From assembly GCA_025454915.1 (NCBI GenBank), contig JALONN010000004.1:62001-126000 (forward strand): 64,000 nt of DNA. The letters are read 5' to 3'. Shown here one piece after another: positions 18,027 through 26,203 of the stretch (its first letter is position 1; each line of letters starts with the position of its first letter). Origin of the DNA: Raineya sp. (GTDB taxonomy: Bacteria > Bacteroidota > Bacteroidia > Cytophagales > Thermonemataceae). The position numbers and the translations under genes were made by a program. The notes below the pieces were generated by a model. It was not told the origin of the DNA, made no database searches, and worked only from the letters and a program-made list of their open reading frames with translations.

Positions 18027-18827
18027 ATTATTGAAAGAACGAAGTCTAATCTCTGTAAGTTTACGTTTAGAGTCCAACGGAAAATCCGCTTTCTGAAACC
18101 AGTCATAGTAGTTGGGTTCTTGTTTCAGAACGTCTGTTACTAATTTGCCTTTATGTTTTCCGATATTAAAAACCTCTATACCCTTATCATTCAGTACCAT
18201 TGTACCTGCAAAATCTACAATTTTTTCAGCTGTAATTTGATGTAATGCTTCCATATCATTTTTGACAGGATCATACTCTTTTCCACTTTTATCTTTCACG
18301 ACTATTCCCTGATAACGTTCTACCTGAGCTTGTAAAACTTCAAATGTAGCTCGTGTATCAGCTTCAGCTGTGTGAGCATCTTCAAGATTTTTTCCACAAT
18401 AAAATTTATAGGCAGCACTTAAATTTCGAGGCTCCATCAAATGAAATATTTTTTGAGCATCAATGAGTCTTCTGTTATTGACAGAAAAATCTACTCCATT
18501 TCTCAAAAATTCTTCCACAAGCATCGGGACATCAAACTTAATGATATTAAATCCTGCTAAATCTGCTCCTTCCAAAAAAACTGCCAGTTCTTTAGCAACT
18601 TGTTTAAATGTTGGAGCGTCTTTAATATCTTCGTCATAAATACCATGTATTACACTAGTATACATCGGAATAGGTATTTCTGGATTTATTTTTTGAGTTT
18701 TGGTAGTTTGTGTACCATTGGGCATTACCTTCAAAAAAGAATACTCTACAATTCTATCTTTAGCAATATTAGTCCCTGTTGTTTCTAAATCAAAAAACAC
18801 CAAAGGCTTCTTCAAATACAAATTCAT
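18018..18827 (-). CDS. 3'-5' exonuclease, DnaQ/ExoX-like
   Basis: This 269-residue DEDD-superfamily exonuclease has motif I D13/E15 (VFFDLETTG), motif II with N and D in FNIIKFDVPML, and motif III HTAEADTRATFEVL (H and D, so DEDDh type). The extra 75 C-terminal residues include GKHKGKLVTDVLKQEPNYYDWFQKADFP, the domain common in ExoX-like proteins of Bacteroidota. The ATG at 18827 is chosen: it leaves a 4-bp gap to the mpl stop and starts just before the conserved strand, whereas the frame open to 18863 would overlap mpl. It probably acts in DNA repair or proofreading; the substrate is not known. Confidence 0.88.
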   Translation of the reverse strand: MNLYLKKPLVFFDLETTGTNIAKDRIVEYSFLKVMPNGTQTTKTQKINPEIPIPMYTSVIHGIYDEDIKDAPTFKQVAKELAVFLEGADLAGFNIIKFDVPMLVEEFLRNGVDFSVNNRRLIDAQKIFHLMEPRNLSAAYKFYCGKNLEDAHTAEADTRATFEVLQAQVERYQGIVVKDKSGKEYDPVKNDMEALHQITAEKIVDFAGTMVLNDKGIEVFNIGKHKGKLVTDVLKQEPNYYDWFQKADFPLDSKRKLTEIRLRSFNNKG

Positions 18828-18831
18828 AGAG

Positions 18832-20208
18832 TTATCCGTTGTTTTGGGTAAAACTGTTTGCAAACTCTTGTAAAGGCATATTTGCGAAATTACCTGAACT
18901 CATCATCAAAAGATTTGTATTTTGGTAATTTTGTCCTTTTAAGAAGTTTTGTAACTCTTCTGAATTCTCAAAAACTTGCAAATTAGGATTATCAAAGCCT
19001 CGTTTCACATCATCTATGGTAATAGGAGGAAGTTTTTTATGCTCAATGGTATGTGGGTTAAAATAAACAACTGCAATATCTGCTGTATTGAGTGTATGTT
19101 TATAATGAGGTAAAAACTCTTTATTGAGACTGCTAAATGTATGCAATTCTAGGCATGCAATAAGTTTACGTTCTGGATATAGCTTTTTAACAGCTTTTGT
19201 TGTTGCCTTTACTTTTGAGGGGGCATGAGCAAAATCTTTATAAACAGTACAATTTGCATTTTTAGCTAATACTTCTAATCGATTTGCTGCACCTTTAAAA
19301 CTGCTAATAGCTTCATAAAACTTAGCTTCACTGATATACAATTTTTCGCAAATAGCTTTAGCTCCACTAATATTTTTCATGTTATGTTCTCCGAAAACAA
19401 CAACAGGGATTTGTTGTTTATCTTTGGTTATCAGGTATGTCTGCCCATTCATCACTTTATGAGCATGAGCCTGATATGGAATATTTGCTACATCAGCTCT
19501 TTCTTTTTCACACAAGAAATTTGCCATATAGTCATCACTATCATAGACTAATGCCCCACCTTTGGGTGTTGAGTCTGCAAACTTCTCGAATTGTCTTACA
19601 TAGTCATTTTCAGACGGATAGACATTAATATGATCCCAAGCTACTCCACTTACCAGTCCGATATGATGTTTGTAGTACGAAAACTTAGGTTTTGGAGCTG
19701 TTGGAGCTGCTGGATACTCATCTCCTTCTATAATGATGAGTGGTGCATCTTCACTGAGTTTTACCATTACATCAAAGCCTTCTATTTTAGCACCTACTAA
19801 ATAATCAAAATTACGATTATGGTATTTTAACACATGCATTACCATAGCTGTAATGGTGGTTTTGCCATGACTACCAGCAATTACAACTCTTTGTTTATCA
19901 ACACTCTGCAAGTATACATATTCGGCATACGAATACACAGGTATTTCTAATTCTCTGGCTCTTACTAGTTCTGGATTATCTTTTCGGGCATGCATCCCAA
20001 CAATTACAGATTCAATAGATTTGTCGATTTTTTCAGGAAACCAACCCATTGCAGGAGGCAATAAACCTGCTTGTTCGAGGCGTGAGCGTGAAGGTTCAAA
20101 AATTTCATCATCAGAACCTGTTATTTGATAGCCTTGTGCCTGAAGAGCTAATGCTAAATTATGCATAGCACTTCCTCCAATAGCGATAAAATGTATTTTT
20201 TTATTCAT
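18832..20208 (-). CDS. mpl: UDP-N-acetylmuramate--L-alanyl-gamma-D-glutamyl-meso-DAP ligase
   Basis: This 458-residue Mur-ligase-family enzyme recycles murein tripeptide by joining it to UDP-MurNAc in the cytosol. The N-terminal Rossmann motif FIAIGGSAMHNLAL, the ATP loop AGSHGKTT (111-118), the EGDEYPAAP segment and the ANRLEVL ... DFAHAPSKVKAT run are those of Mpl and differ from MurC, which has DYAHHP. The length matches the family. It is followed by the exonuclease gene after 4 bp. Its presence means the cell recycles its peptidoglycan and has DAP-type peptides. Confidence 0.95.
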   Translation of the reverse strand: MNKKIHFIAIGGSAMHNLALALQAQGYQITGSDDEIFEPSRSRLEQAGLLPPAMGWFPEKIDKSIESVIVGMHARKDNPELVRARELEIPVYSYAEYVYLQSVDKQRVVIAGSHGKTTITAMVMHVLKYHNRNFDYLVGAKIEGFDVMVKLSEDAPLIIIEGDEYPAAPTAPKPKFSYYKHHIGLVSGVAWDHINVYPSENDYVRQFEKFADSTPKGGALVYDSDDYMANFLCEKERADVANIPYQAHAHKVMNGQTYLITKDKQQIPVVVFGEHNMKNISGAKAICEKLYISEAKFYEAISSFKGAANRLEVLAKNANCTVYKDFAHAPSKVKATTKAVKKLYPERKLIACLELHTFSSLNKEFLPHYKHTLNTADIAVVYFNPHTIEHKKLPPITIDDVKRGFDNPNLQVFENSEELQNFLKGQNYQNTNLLMMSSGNFANMPLQEFANSFTQNNG

Positions 20209-20352
20209 TGTTGTGTCTCAAAAGTGCAAGTATTTGAAGCAAAAGAAAATAATCTTTTACTTTATGATGCCTAAGTTAAGAATTTTTCAAGTATAAAAGG
20301 CAAATATAAGTTTTTTCGGATAGGGTACAAATTTATAAAAGCGAATGTTTTC

Positions 20353-21750
20353 TTACAATGCTTTATATTGCTGTATGATTTTAAAAAGAGCTTTTTGAAC
20401 TTCTAAATCATCAAAAAAATCATATAGAAGGATGTGCTGATCGTAGTGTAATGCCAAAGCTATTTCCAGACGATTGAAAGCCTCTTTATAACTACCCATA
20501 CTCATCAGATATGCAATTTGTCGGTATAAAAGAGTTGATTCATCTGGCATTTCTTCTAAGCCTTCTTCAATAATATTGAGAGCTTTTTCCGTATTGCCTT
20601 GTTCATGATAAACAAATGACCAGTTTAACCAAACATTTGCATTAAAAGGATCAAGTTCTGCTGCATTTTGGTAAGCATCTATTGCTGAGAAAAGATTTCC
20701 AAATTCATATTCAGTATCTGCCAAAGCAAGCCAATAAACAGGATTATCAGGATTGAGTTCTGTTGCTTTTTTAAATACACTTAAAGCTTCAAACCATTTT
20801 TCCTGAGCATACAAGCATGAGCCTACTCCATACCAAGCCTCGTCCCACAAAGCGTCTGAACGAATGGCTTTTCTGTAATATTCTATTGCTTGATGGTGGT
20901 TTCCTGCTTTTTCGTAGGTTGCAGCCAAATGACAGTAGGTTTCAGGGTCTTCATCTTGGTCTATATCCAAAACTTTTTGAAAAGCCTCTCGAGCTTTTAG
21001 ATACTCTCCTAAGTTCATGTATGCTGTTCCCATTCCAAAATAAGCATCCGAGAAATCATCTTTGATGAGTGTTGCATACTCAAATGCCTGAAGGGCTTCA
21101 GCTTGTTTTCTCATTCTGTCATAGATTTCACCTAAATAATACCAAGCCAAATGACTATAAGGTTCATTATCTATAATTTTTTCATAAAACTGGACACCTT
21201 CAGAGAGTTTATTAAGACTTTCAAGAGCATAGGTTAGCTCAAAAGTAGCTGGCTCATGGCTGATATTTCGTAGAATAGTTTCTTTAAAGCATTCTACTGC
21301 TTCCTCTAATTTACCCCAATTCTGATAGACTAATCCTAAACTAAAATAGATTTCATCTGCTGAATCTTGGTGGAACTCAAGAACTTTCTCTAATGTTTCA
21401 ATGGCATCATCAAATTTACCTAAGAAACATAATGCATTCGATTTGAGTAGATTAGTATCTAAATCGTAAGGTTGTAGAACTGACACACTCTCTATCATTT
21501 CAAGAGCTTGGTCATAATTTCCAATATACAAAAGCAATTGAGCTTTTTCTAGCTTAAAATCTGTAGAAAAGGGGTATTGATGAAGGGCTAAATTACAGGC
21601 TTTTAGAGCTTCCTTAAATTTTCCTTTCTCAGAGTAAAAGGCAATAATATCTTCGTAAGCATCTTCTGCAAAGTGTACAGCCTCTTTGTTACGAAGCATC
21701 CCTTCAAATTTCCTGATTAAATCGTTTCTTTCCGTGTCTTTAAAAGCCAT
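20353..21750 (-). CDS. Tetratricopeptide repeat protein
   Basis: This is a 465-residue all-helical protein of about ten to twelve TPR units covering almost the whole chain (for example AWYYLGEIYDRMRKQAEALQAF, AYFGMGTAYMNLGEYLKA, VYWLALADTEYEFGNLFSA). There is no signal peptide or membrane segment, so it is cytosolic, presumably a scaffold. Proteins of this length and pattern are conserved in Bacteroidota without a defined function. It stands alone between mpl and tcdA; a possible promoter and an inverted repeat lie upstream. Confidence 0.88.
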   Translation of the reverse strand: MAFKDTERNDLIRKFEGMLRNKEAVHFAEDAYEDIIAFYSEKGKFKEALKACNLALHQYPFSTDFKLEKAQLLLYIGNYDQALEMIESVSVLQPYDLDTNLLKSNALCFLGKFDDAIETLEKVLEFHQDSADEIYFSLGLVYQNWGKLEEAVECFKETILRNISHEPATFELTYALESLNKLSEGVQFYEKIIDNEPYSHLAWYYLGEIYDRMRKQAEALQAFEYATLIKDDFSDAYFGMGTAYMNLGEYLKAREAFQKVLDIDQDEDPETYCHLAATYEKAGNHHQAIEYYRKAIRSDALWDEAWYGVGSCLYAQEKWFEALSVFKKATELNPDNPVYWLALADTEYEFGNLFSAIDAYQNAAELDPFNANVWLNWSFVYHEQGNTEKALNIIEEGLEEMPDESTLLYRQIAYLMSMGSYKEAFNRLEIALALHYDQHILLYDFFDDLEVQKALFKIIQQYKAL

Positions 21751-21762
21751 ATCTTGCAGTTT

Positions 21763-21821
21763 TTGGCACTTTCCCTAACAATTTACACAAGAAAGATAAA
21801 CATTTTAGGAATTAGTGCCAA
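21763..21821. repeat. Spaced inverted repeat in the TPR gene's upstream region
   Basis: Perfect 8-bp arms TTGGCACT (21763-21770) and AGTGCCAA (21814-21821) are separated by 43 nt. On the minus strand the distal arm supplies a TTG about 20 nt before a TATCTTTC that resembles the -7 box, and the proximal arm lies in the leader. A looping operator or a leader structure are both possible. Confidence 0.35.
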
Positions 21822-21852
21822 GTAAAAATTAAGTTTTTTATAGAATATATTT

Positions 21853-22572
21853 TTATTTTTTCATCAAATCTCTAATTACTACCGAAGCACAGAAACAACC
21901 AAATAACGAAGGCATATATGAAATTGTTCCCAAATAAGATTTTTTATGTCTAGCACCTTCCACATATTGTACTTTGGTTTTATCAGGTAGTTCTTCAGAA
22001 AAAACAGCTTTAAAATTACCTTTAATTTTCCATTTACGAAGTGTTTTACGTACCTGTTGGGCTAATGTACAGTTAAAAGTATCATAAATATTGGCAACTC
22101 TTACTTTTTCCGGGTCTAATTTTCCTCCAGCTCCCATTGCACTGACAATTGGTATTTTACGCCTCAAGCAATTTTTGATTAACGACACTTTAGGACTGAT
22201 TGTATCAATGGCATCTATTACATAATCGTATTGAGCTACATTGAGAATCTCATTTATTTTTTCTTCGACAATATATGTCTCATGAACATGCAAATTCAAA
22301 TTGGCATTGATGTCTAAGAGTCTCTGAGCCATCCATTGAGCCTTACTTTGTCCTTCGGAACTAATAAGGGCAGGTAATTGTCTGTTTCTGTTACTAGCTT
22401 CTACCACATCTCCATCAATTATGGTCATCGTTCCTATACCTGCTCTTGCTATATATTCAGCAGCAAAAGAACCTATTCCTCCAAGTCCTGCCACAAGTAC
22501 ATGTTTATTTTGAAACTTTTCTATATTTTCAGCCCCAATGAGAGCTTCACTACGTTGTAACCAATTCATCAT
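21853..22572 (-). CDS. tcdA: tRNA threonylcarbamoyladenosine dehydratase
   Basis: This is a 239-residue E1-like (ThiF/MoeB fold) enzyme that cyclises t6A to ct6A at tRNA position 37 using ATP. The nucleotide-binding motif GLGGIGS is at 29-35, the DGDVVEASNRNRQ segment and the YDYVIDAIDTISPKVSLI strand follow, and AMGAGGKLDPEKVRVANIYDT is specific to TcdA. Length is slightly below the Escherichia coli enzyme. Two adjacent ATGs (22570-22572 and 22567-22569) could start it. It is the last gene of a leftward unit, 7 bp after the acyltransferase gene. Confidence 0.93.
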   Translation of the reverse strand: MMNWLQRSEALIGAENIEKFQNKHVLVAGLGGIGSFAAEYIARAGIGTMTIIDGDVVEASNRNRQLPALISSEGQSKAQWMAQRLLDINANLNLHVHETYIVEEKINEILNVAQYDYVIDAIDTISPKVSLIKNCLRRKIPIVSAMGAGGKLDPEKVRVANIYDTFNCTLAQQVRKTLRKWKIKGNFKAVFSEELPDKTKVQYVEGARHKKSYLGTISYMPSLFGCFCASVVIRDLMKK

Positions 22573-22579
22573 AAATATT

Positions 22580-23539
22580 TTAATTCAAATTTAAAAGCAT
22601 TAAAATCAAATTACAAAGAGGTTGTATGACTTCATTTATAAATTTTTCGTGAAATAATAAAGTTATAGGAACTACCAGCCAAAAATAAACCCACAAACGT
22701 GATAATACAGGTTGTTCTACTATTTTTTTTATCCATAATAACTTAGATTCCAGATACATTAATATCCCATGAATCAGAAAATATAATAAAGGCAAACCGT
22801 ACCCTCTACCCACAGGAAAAGAAATTGCTATTTCATGTAAAATACCAGACATTAAAAAAGACACAAACATAGCACCATGAATACCCAAACGAGTTTTGAG
22901 AGGTTTATAAACTATCAAGGCTGTCATTTCTGAAAATGCCATATTCCAACGCTTTCCCCAAAACTCTTTCAATGATTTCGATTGATAAGGAGCAATAAAA
23001 AGCTCTTTTACATCAACGCCCATTTTTCGCCACCATCCTGTACTTATATTGAGAACTCCAAAGTGTAAAATAAAGCTTAAACCTACCAATCGAAGTAAAT
23101 TAGCTGGCATATCAAATGTAATTTTATTTGCCAGAAATATAATGCTTATTCCTAACAAAATTCTTGAAATACCTTTTACAAAAAAATGGGTGGTTTTATT
23201 GAGTGATGTACTTTTAAATTTCTCAAAAAGTATTGGTCTCATGCCAAACCAGCCCAAAGCAAAACCTGACCACTGAATAAAATTTAACTTTGACTTTTGT
23301 GGATAACTCTCTATTAATACAATTGGCTTCATGGCTATCAACTGCAAAGAAACTATTACCAACATACGATACAGAGGTTGTAGTCCTGCACTTAGTAAAA
23401 TTGAGCCTATTGTTGTAAGTATTGCCAAGCCCCAAGTCAATACTCTTTTAATGTTTTTATCTGATAATAAGCCTATTGCATACCCACCTATCCACAAGAA
23501 AAGCCCCCAAACAATCAGAATTATCAAGTTTATATCCAT
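22580..23539 (-). CDS. MBOAT / wax-synthase-like membrane acyltransferase
   Basis: This 319-residue protein has about eight transmembrane helices. The motif SLKEFWGKRWN (189-199) and the invariant histidine H235 in SGILHE are the two signatures of the MBOAT_2 (wax synthase-like) family, which moves acyl groups to hydroxyl groups of lipids or sugars in the membrane. The acceptor is unknown. Its start overlaps the end of the preceding membrane-protein gene by 10 bp, indicating translational coupling. The pair may form a complex; that is inference. Confidence 0.85.
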   Translation of the reverse strand: MDINLIILIVWGLFLWIGGYAIGLLSDKNIKRVLTWGLAILTTIGSILLSAGLQPLYRMLVIVSLQLIAMKPIVLIESYPQKSKLNFIQWSGFALGWFGMRPILFEKFKSTSLNKTTHFFVKGISRILLGISIIFLANKITFDMPANLLRLVGLSFILHFGVLNISTGWWRKMGVDVKELFIAPYQSKSLKEFWGKRWNMAFSEMTALIVYKPLKTRLGIHGAMFVSFLMSGILHEIAISFPVGRGYGLPLLYFLIHGILMYLESKLLWIKKIVEQPVLSRLWVYFWLVVPITLLFHEKFINEVIQPLCNLILMLLNLN

Positions 23540-23958
23540 GAATAATTGTATAAAAAGGCAAGTGCATAAACAACTGTAAACAATACAAAAAGTCCTACTA
23601 ATCCTATTTCGCCTAAGGTAAAAAACCAGCCTTTGGGAGCATTTGTTTTATCAAAATATAAGAATTGGATAAGCACTCTTGCAAACCAGTATATAGCAAT
23701 AAAAAAAGTAATACACTTAGCTAAAAAAGAGCCATTTAAAAGCTCATCTGTACCAAACAAAGAAACCAGTCCAAAACAAAAATTTATCACTAGAATATAA
23801 CCAGCATAAGTCCAAAACATCTGTCTAAGAAGTTTTTGCAGAGGAGCTAATTCTTCTTTCCATTTTAAGAATTTAGGAATAGCTAAACTTCCAAAACTCA
23901 GAACAATATGTCCTATCCCACTCCAATAAACTAGATATACTAATAGTTCCTTACTCAT
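23530..23958 (-). CDS. Four-helix membrane protein coupled to the MBOAT gene
   Basis: This 142-residue protein is not matched to a named family. It has four hydrophobic helices (about 6-26, 46-68, 82-102, 116-138) separated by short charged loops. It starts 13 bp after the histidine phosphatase stop and overlaps the acyltransferase start by 10 bp, so it belongs to the same operon and probably to the same membrane process. There is no signal peptide or catalytic motif that I can see. Confidence 0.75.
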   Translation of the reverse strand: MSKELLVYLVYWSGIGHIVLSFGSLAIPKFLKWKEELAPLQKLLRQMFWTYAGYILVINFCFGLVSLFGTDELLNGSFLAKCITFFIAIYWFARVLIQFLYFDKTNAPKGWFFTLGEIGLVGLFVLFTVVYALAFLYNYSWI

Positions 23959-23971
23959 AAAAACTTGTTTA

Positions 23972-24583
23972 TCAAGACACCAAATGCTTTCTGTAATTGT
24001 GTTTTACTATTTTAAACATAGAGCCTGTATATTGTATATGATATAAAGATGTATTGTGGTGCTCAAAGTAATCCATATAAGACAACGGATAACCTAGCCA
24101 CCAAGAAAAAAGTATTCTCATAGCTCGTCCATGTGAACAAATTAGAATATTTTGCTCAGGTGATTCCAATATAATGTTTGTGATTTCCTTCTGACGGGTT
24201 ACTACTTGTTCTGGAGTTTCTGCGTTTTCTATGGCAATATGTGTATTTCCTAAACGCCACTGATTTGTATAATATAGATATTCTTGGTGCGTAGCCTCAC
24301 TAAAAGGTTTTCCTTCATGAATCCCCCAGCTAATCTCATCTAATCCTTCATGTCTTTCATAAGGGATTCCAGTGTTTAGGAAGTGCCTAACGGTTTGTTC
24401 AGTACGTTTAAGAGTGGATAAATAAACTTTTTCAATAGGAAGGTGTTGATAATACTCAAAAAAAGCTTTAGCCTGCTTTTCACCTGTCTCATTGAGTTCT
24501 GAATCTACACCTCTGCCTTGTGCCATTCCTAACCGATTGAATTCAGTTTCTCCGTGTCTGACAATATATAAGTTTTTGAGCAT
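23972..24583 (-). CDS. Histidine phosphatase (phosphoglycerate-mutase-like) family protein
   Basis: This 203-residue protein of the branch-1 histidine phosphatase superfamily has the phospho-accepting RHG triad at residues 9-11 (YIVRHGETEFN) and the second histidine in ICSHGRAMRIL, with the intervening LSTLKRTEQTV arginine motif. The ATG at 24583 begins one strand before RHG; a GTG at 24601 would extend into the upstream terminator and is not preferred. It opens a leftward unit with two membrane proteins and tcdA. The substrate may be a sugar phosphate or a small phosphoester. Confidence 0.88.
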   Translation of the reverse strand: MLKNLYIVRHGETEFNRLGMAQGRGVDSELNETGEKQAKAFFEYYQHLPIEKVYLSTLKRTEQTVRHFLNTGIPYERHEGLDEISWGIHEGKPFSEATHQEYLYYTNQWRLGNTHIAIENAETPEQVVTRQKEITNIILESPEQNILICSHGRAMRILFSWWLGYPLSYMDYFEHHNTSLYHIQYTGSMFKIVKHNYRKHLVS

Positions 24584-24606
24584 ATCAGTATTTTTTAACA
24601 CAAAAA

Positions 24607-24629
24607 CCCGTCAGATTTTGTCTGACAGG
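24607..24629 (-). terminator. Terminator of the 51-residue basic protein gene
   Basis: A 6-bp perfect stem GTCAGA/TCTGAC, extended by two more G-C pairs past one mismatch, is followed on the minus strand by GGGTTTTTGTG. It ends the small gene just before the phosphatase start. Confidence 0.75.
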
Positions 24630-24661
24630 CTCTATTGAAACAACTAAATTTTTCTAAAAAA

Positions 24662-24817
24662 TTATTTAGCTTTCTTTTCAGCAAACTCTTTCTTAATTGC
24701 CTCTACATCAACCATTTTCAAAGAAGGCTTAGCAATCAAGCGACTCACGTCTTTTACATAAGCTTTTGCACGAGCTATGTTTTTGCGATGCTTACGCTGT
24801 AATCTAGTAACTGCCAT
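24662..24817 (-). CDS. Small basic 51-residue protein
   Basis: The ORF is ATG (24815-24817) to TAA (24662-24664), 51 codons, starting MAVTRLQRKHRKNIARAKAY and ending FAEKKAK. The first half is dense in Arg/Lys (RKHRKNIARAK); the second half has VDVEAIKKEFAEKK, probably one amphipathic helix. A consensus promoter (24852-24882) and a hairpin terminator (24607-24629) bracket it, strong evidence for a real single-gene transcript. Its charge suggests binding to RNA, ribosome or DNA. I recall no named family with certainty. Its promoter resembles that of nearby rpsT. Confidence 0.75.
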   Translation of the reverse strand: MAVTRLQRKHRKNIARAKAYVKDVSRLIAKPSLKMVDVEAIKKEFAEKKAK

Positions 24818-24851
24818 ATCTGTACGATTTTAATTTCAAAAATTGAGGTTG

Positions 24852-24882
24852 CAAAATTAGAAAATAAAAAATTACAAGTCAA
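24852..24882 (-). promoter_or_regulatory. Promoter of the 51-residue protein gene
   Basis: On the minus strand TTG (24880-24882), a 20-nt spacer and TAATTTTG (24852-24859) match the Bacteroidota promoter. The predicted leader is about 28-30 nt. Confidence 0.6.
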
Positions 24883-24940
24883 GATTATTTATTATTCTTT
24901 TTCATTTTTTTACTAAACTTGTCCATTTTGTAGTGCAAAC

Positions 24941-24964
24941 AAAAAGCAGACTGGACAAGTCTGC
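24941..24964 (-). terminator. Terminator downstream of tatA
   Basis: A 7-bp perfect stem GCAGACT/AGTCTGC with a 5-nt loop is followed on the minus strand by TTTTTG. It lies about 90 nt after the tatA stop, and the intervening stretch holds no gene that I can see. Confidence 0.75.
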
Positions 24965-25055
24965 CTTTATAAAATTTATTTTTAATTAGAACGCATAGAA
25001 TTTACGGACTAAGCCAGTCTATTTGTTCTACATAACAAGAGTCATAAGAATTGTG

Positions 25056-25262
25056 TTATTTATTTTCGCGTATGCTGTCTGCTTCCTCTTCAATATTTTT
25101 CTTAATTTCTTTGGAAGCGTCTTTAAATTCTCGAATACCTTTTCCTAAACCTCTTGCTAGTTCTGGTATTTTTTTTCCACCAAAAAGTAACAGAACAATA
25201 AACAAAATCACTAATATTTCAGTAGCCCCAAGGTTACCTAAAAATAAGAAAGTTGAATACAT
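25056..25262 (-). CDS. tatA: Sec-independent protein translocase subunit TatA
   Basis: This 68-residue protein is the pore-forming subunit of the twin-arginine translocase that exports folded proteins. It has one short transmembrane helix (about 12-27), the hallmark F27-G28 hinge, then the amphipathic helix [21 protein letters not shown] and an acidic/basic tail. The ATG at 25262 is chosen because the in-frame ATG at 25292 adds a basic stretch not found in TatA. A -7-like TATCTTTG lies upstream without a clear -33 box. tatC is not in the window. Confidence 0.9.
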   Translation of the reverse strand: MYSTFLFLGNLGATEILVILFIVLLLFGGKKIPELARGLGKGIREFKDASKEIKKNIEEEADSIRENK

Positions 25263-25532
25263 AAATTTCTTTTTTAAACGATTCAACTGCAAAGATAATA
25301 GTTTTTTTGGTGTTTTTAAATAAAAACTTAATTTTTAAAGAAGTAGGCATCTAAGCAAACCTTATGCCATTTTAAAAGTAAAAAAAATTTAACTTCGAAG
25401 TATATACATAATAAACAAAAAATACTTAGATTTAAACTCAGGATACCACTAAATAAGTTTCAAACGGATATAATTATCTGATTATCAGAATAAAAATCAT
25501 GAATCTTATTTCTAAATTAAAGAACATTTATT

Positions 25533-25715
25533 ATGATACACCTTAACAAAGAAAAATTACTAGCTGATAGAGAAAGGCTTATTAATATTCTAAAAAGCAA
25601 AGACTTAGATGAAAATACACATCGGCTTGTACGTGAAGATTTGCGAAGTGTTGAAAAAGAACTGGAAGAAATTGAACCCAACATTTTAGATCCTGAAAAT
25701 ACAAAGCACGAATAG
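25533..25715 (+). CDS. Small coiled-coil protein
   Basis: This 60-residue protein is rich in Lys, Glu, Leu and Arg (KEKLLADRERLINILKSK ... LREDLRSVEKELEEIEPN), consistent with two short helices packing as a coiled coil. There is no membrane segment. An AAAG stretch lies about 14 nt before the ATG. A strong hairpin terminator follows at 25736, which supports it being a transcribed gene. I do not recognise the family. A 13-bp palindrome TCTGAttaTCAGA (25477-25489) lies upstream and could be an operator. Confidence 0.55.
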   Translation: MIHLNKEKLLADRERLINILKSKDLDENTHRLVREDLRSVEKELEEIEPNILDPENTKHE

Positions 25716-25735
25716 AAGATTTTGAAGCATCTATA

Positions 25736-25770
25736 AAAGGAGAATAAAAAAATTCTCCTTTATTTTTCAT
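25736..25770 (+). terminator. Terminator of the 60-residue protein gene
   Basis: A perfect 10-bp stem AAAGGAGAAT/ATTCTCCTTT with a 6-nt loop is followed by ATTTTTCAT. It abuts the rpsT promoter. Confidence 0.8.
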
Positions 25771-25776
25771 CTTTTT

Positions 25777-25807
25777 TTTGGGATAAAAAAATAAATTACT
25801 AATTTTG
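25777..25807 (+). promoter_or_regulatory. rpsT promoter
   Basis: TTTG (25777-25780), a 19-nt spacer and TAATTTTG (25800-25807) give an exact Bacteroidota promoter. Transcription should start around 25813, leaving a leader of about 35-40 nt. This excludes the in-frame codon at 25815 as a likely start. Confidence 0.7.
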
Positions 25808-25850
25808 CAATCCTTTGAAAAAGAACTCAAAAACCAAAATAAATACCCCA

Positions 25851-26105
25851 ATGGCAAATCATAAGTCTGCATTAAAAAGAATCAGAGCTAACGAGGCAAA
25901 AAGACTGAGAAATCGCTTTTACTTGAAGACTACTCGTACTTTTGAGAAAAAACTTCGTAAAACCACTAACAAAACTGAAGCTACTGAGCTTTTAAGTAAA
26001 GTTAGTGCAATGTTGGATAAACTTGCAAAGAAAAACATTATCCACAAAAACAAAGCATCAAATCATAAGTCGAAGTTGGCTAAATATGTAAACGCCTTAG
26101 CTTAA
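25851..26105 (+). CDS. rpsT: 30S ribosomal protein S20
   Basis: This 84-residue, strongly basic helical protein binds 16S rRNA early in small-subunit assembly. [21 protein letters not shown], the [33 protein letters not shown] run and the C-terminal ALA are typical of S20. The ATG at 25851 gives the standard N terminus; an upstream in-frame ATG at 25815 would add 12 residues. It has its own consensus promoter and a hairpin terminator directly after, so it is a single-gene transcript. Confidence 0.96.
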   Translation: MANHKSALKRIRANEAKRLRNRFYLKTTRTFEKKLRKTTNKTEATELLSKVSAMLDKLAKKNIIHKNKASNHKSKLAKYVNALA

Positions 26106-26115
26106 AAACTTAGAG

Positions 26116-26143
26116 CCTACACCCCATAAAGTGTAGGTTTTTT
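26116..26143 (+). terminator. rpsT terminator
   Basis: A 7-bp stem CCTACAC/GTGTAGG with an 8-nt loop is followed by TTTTTTA, 10 nt after the rpsT stop. Confidence 0.85.
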
Positions 26144-26144
26144 A

Positions 26145-26175
26145 TTTGGCTTTTTTAGAAAAACAAACTATCTTG
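26145..26175 (+). promoter_or_regulatory. Possible promoter of the secreted TPR gene
   Basis: TTTG (26145-26148), a 20-nt spacer and TATCTTG (26169-26175) fit the consensus except that one T is missing from the TTTG of the -7 box. Confidence 0.35.
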
Positions 26176-26203
26176 TTTTTAGTTTTAAATTCTAAAAAAG
26201 CCT

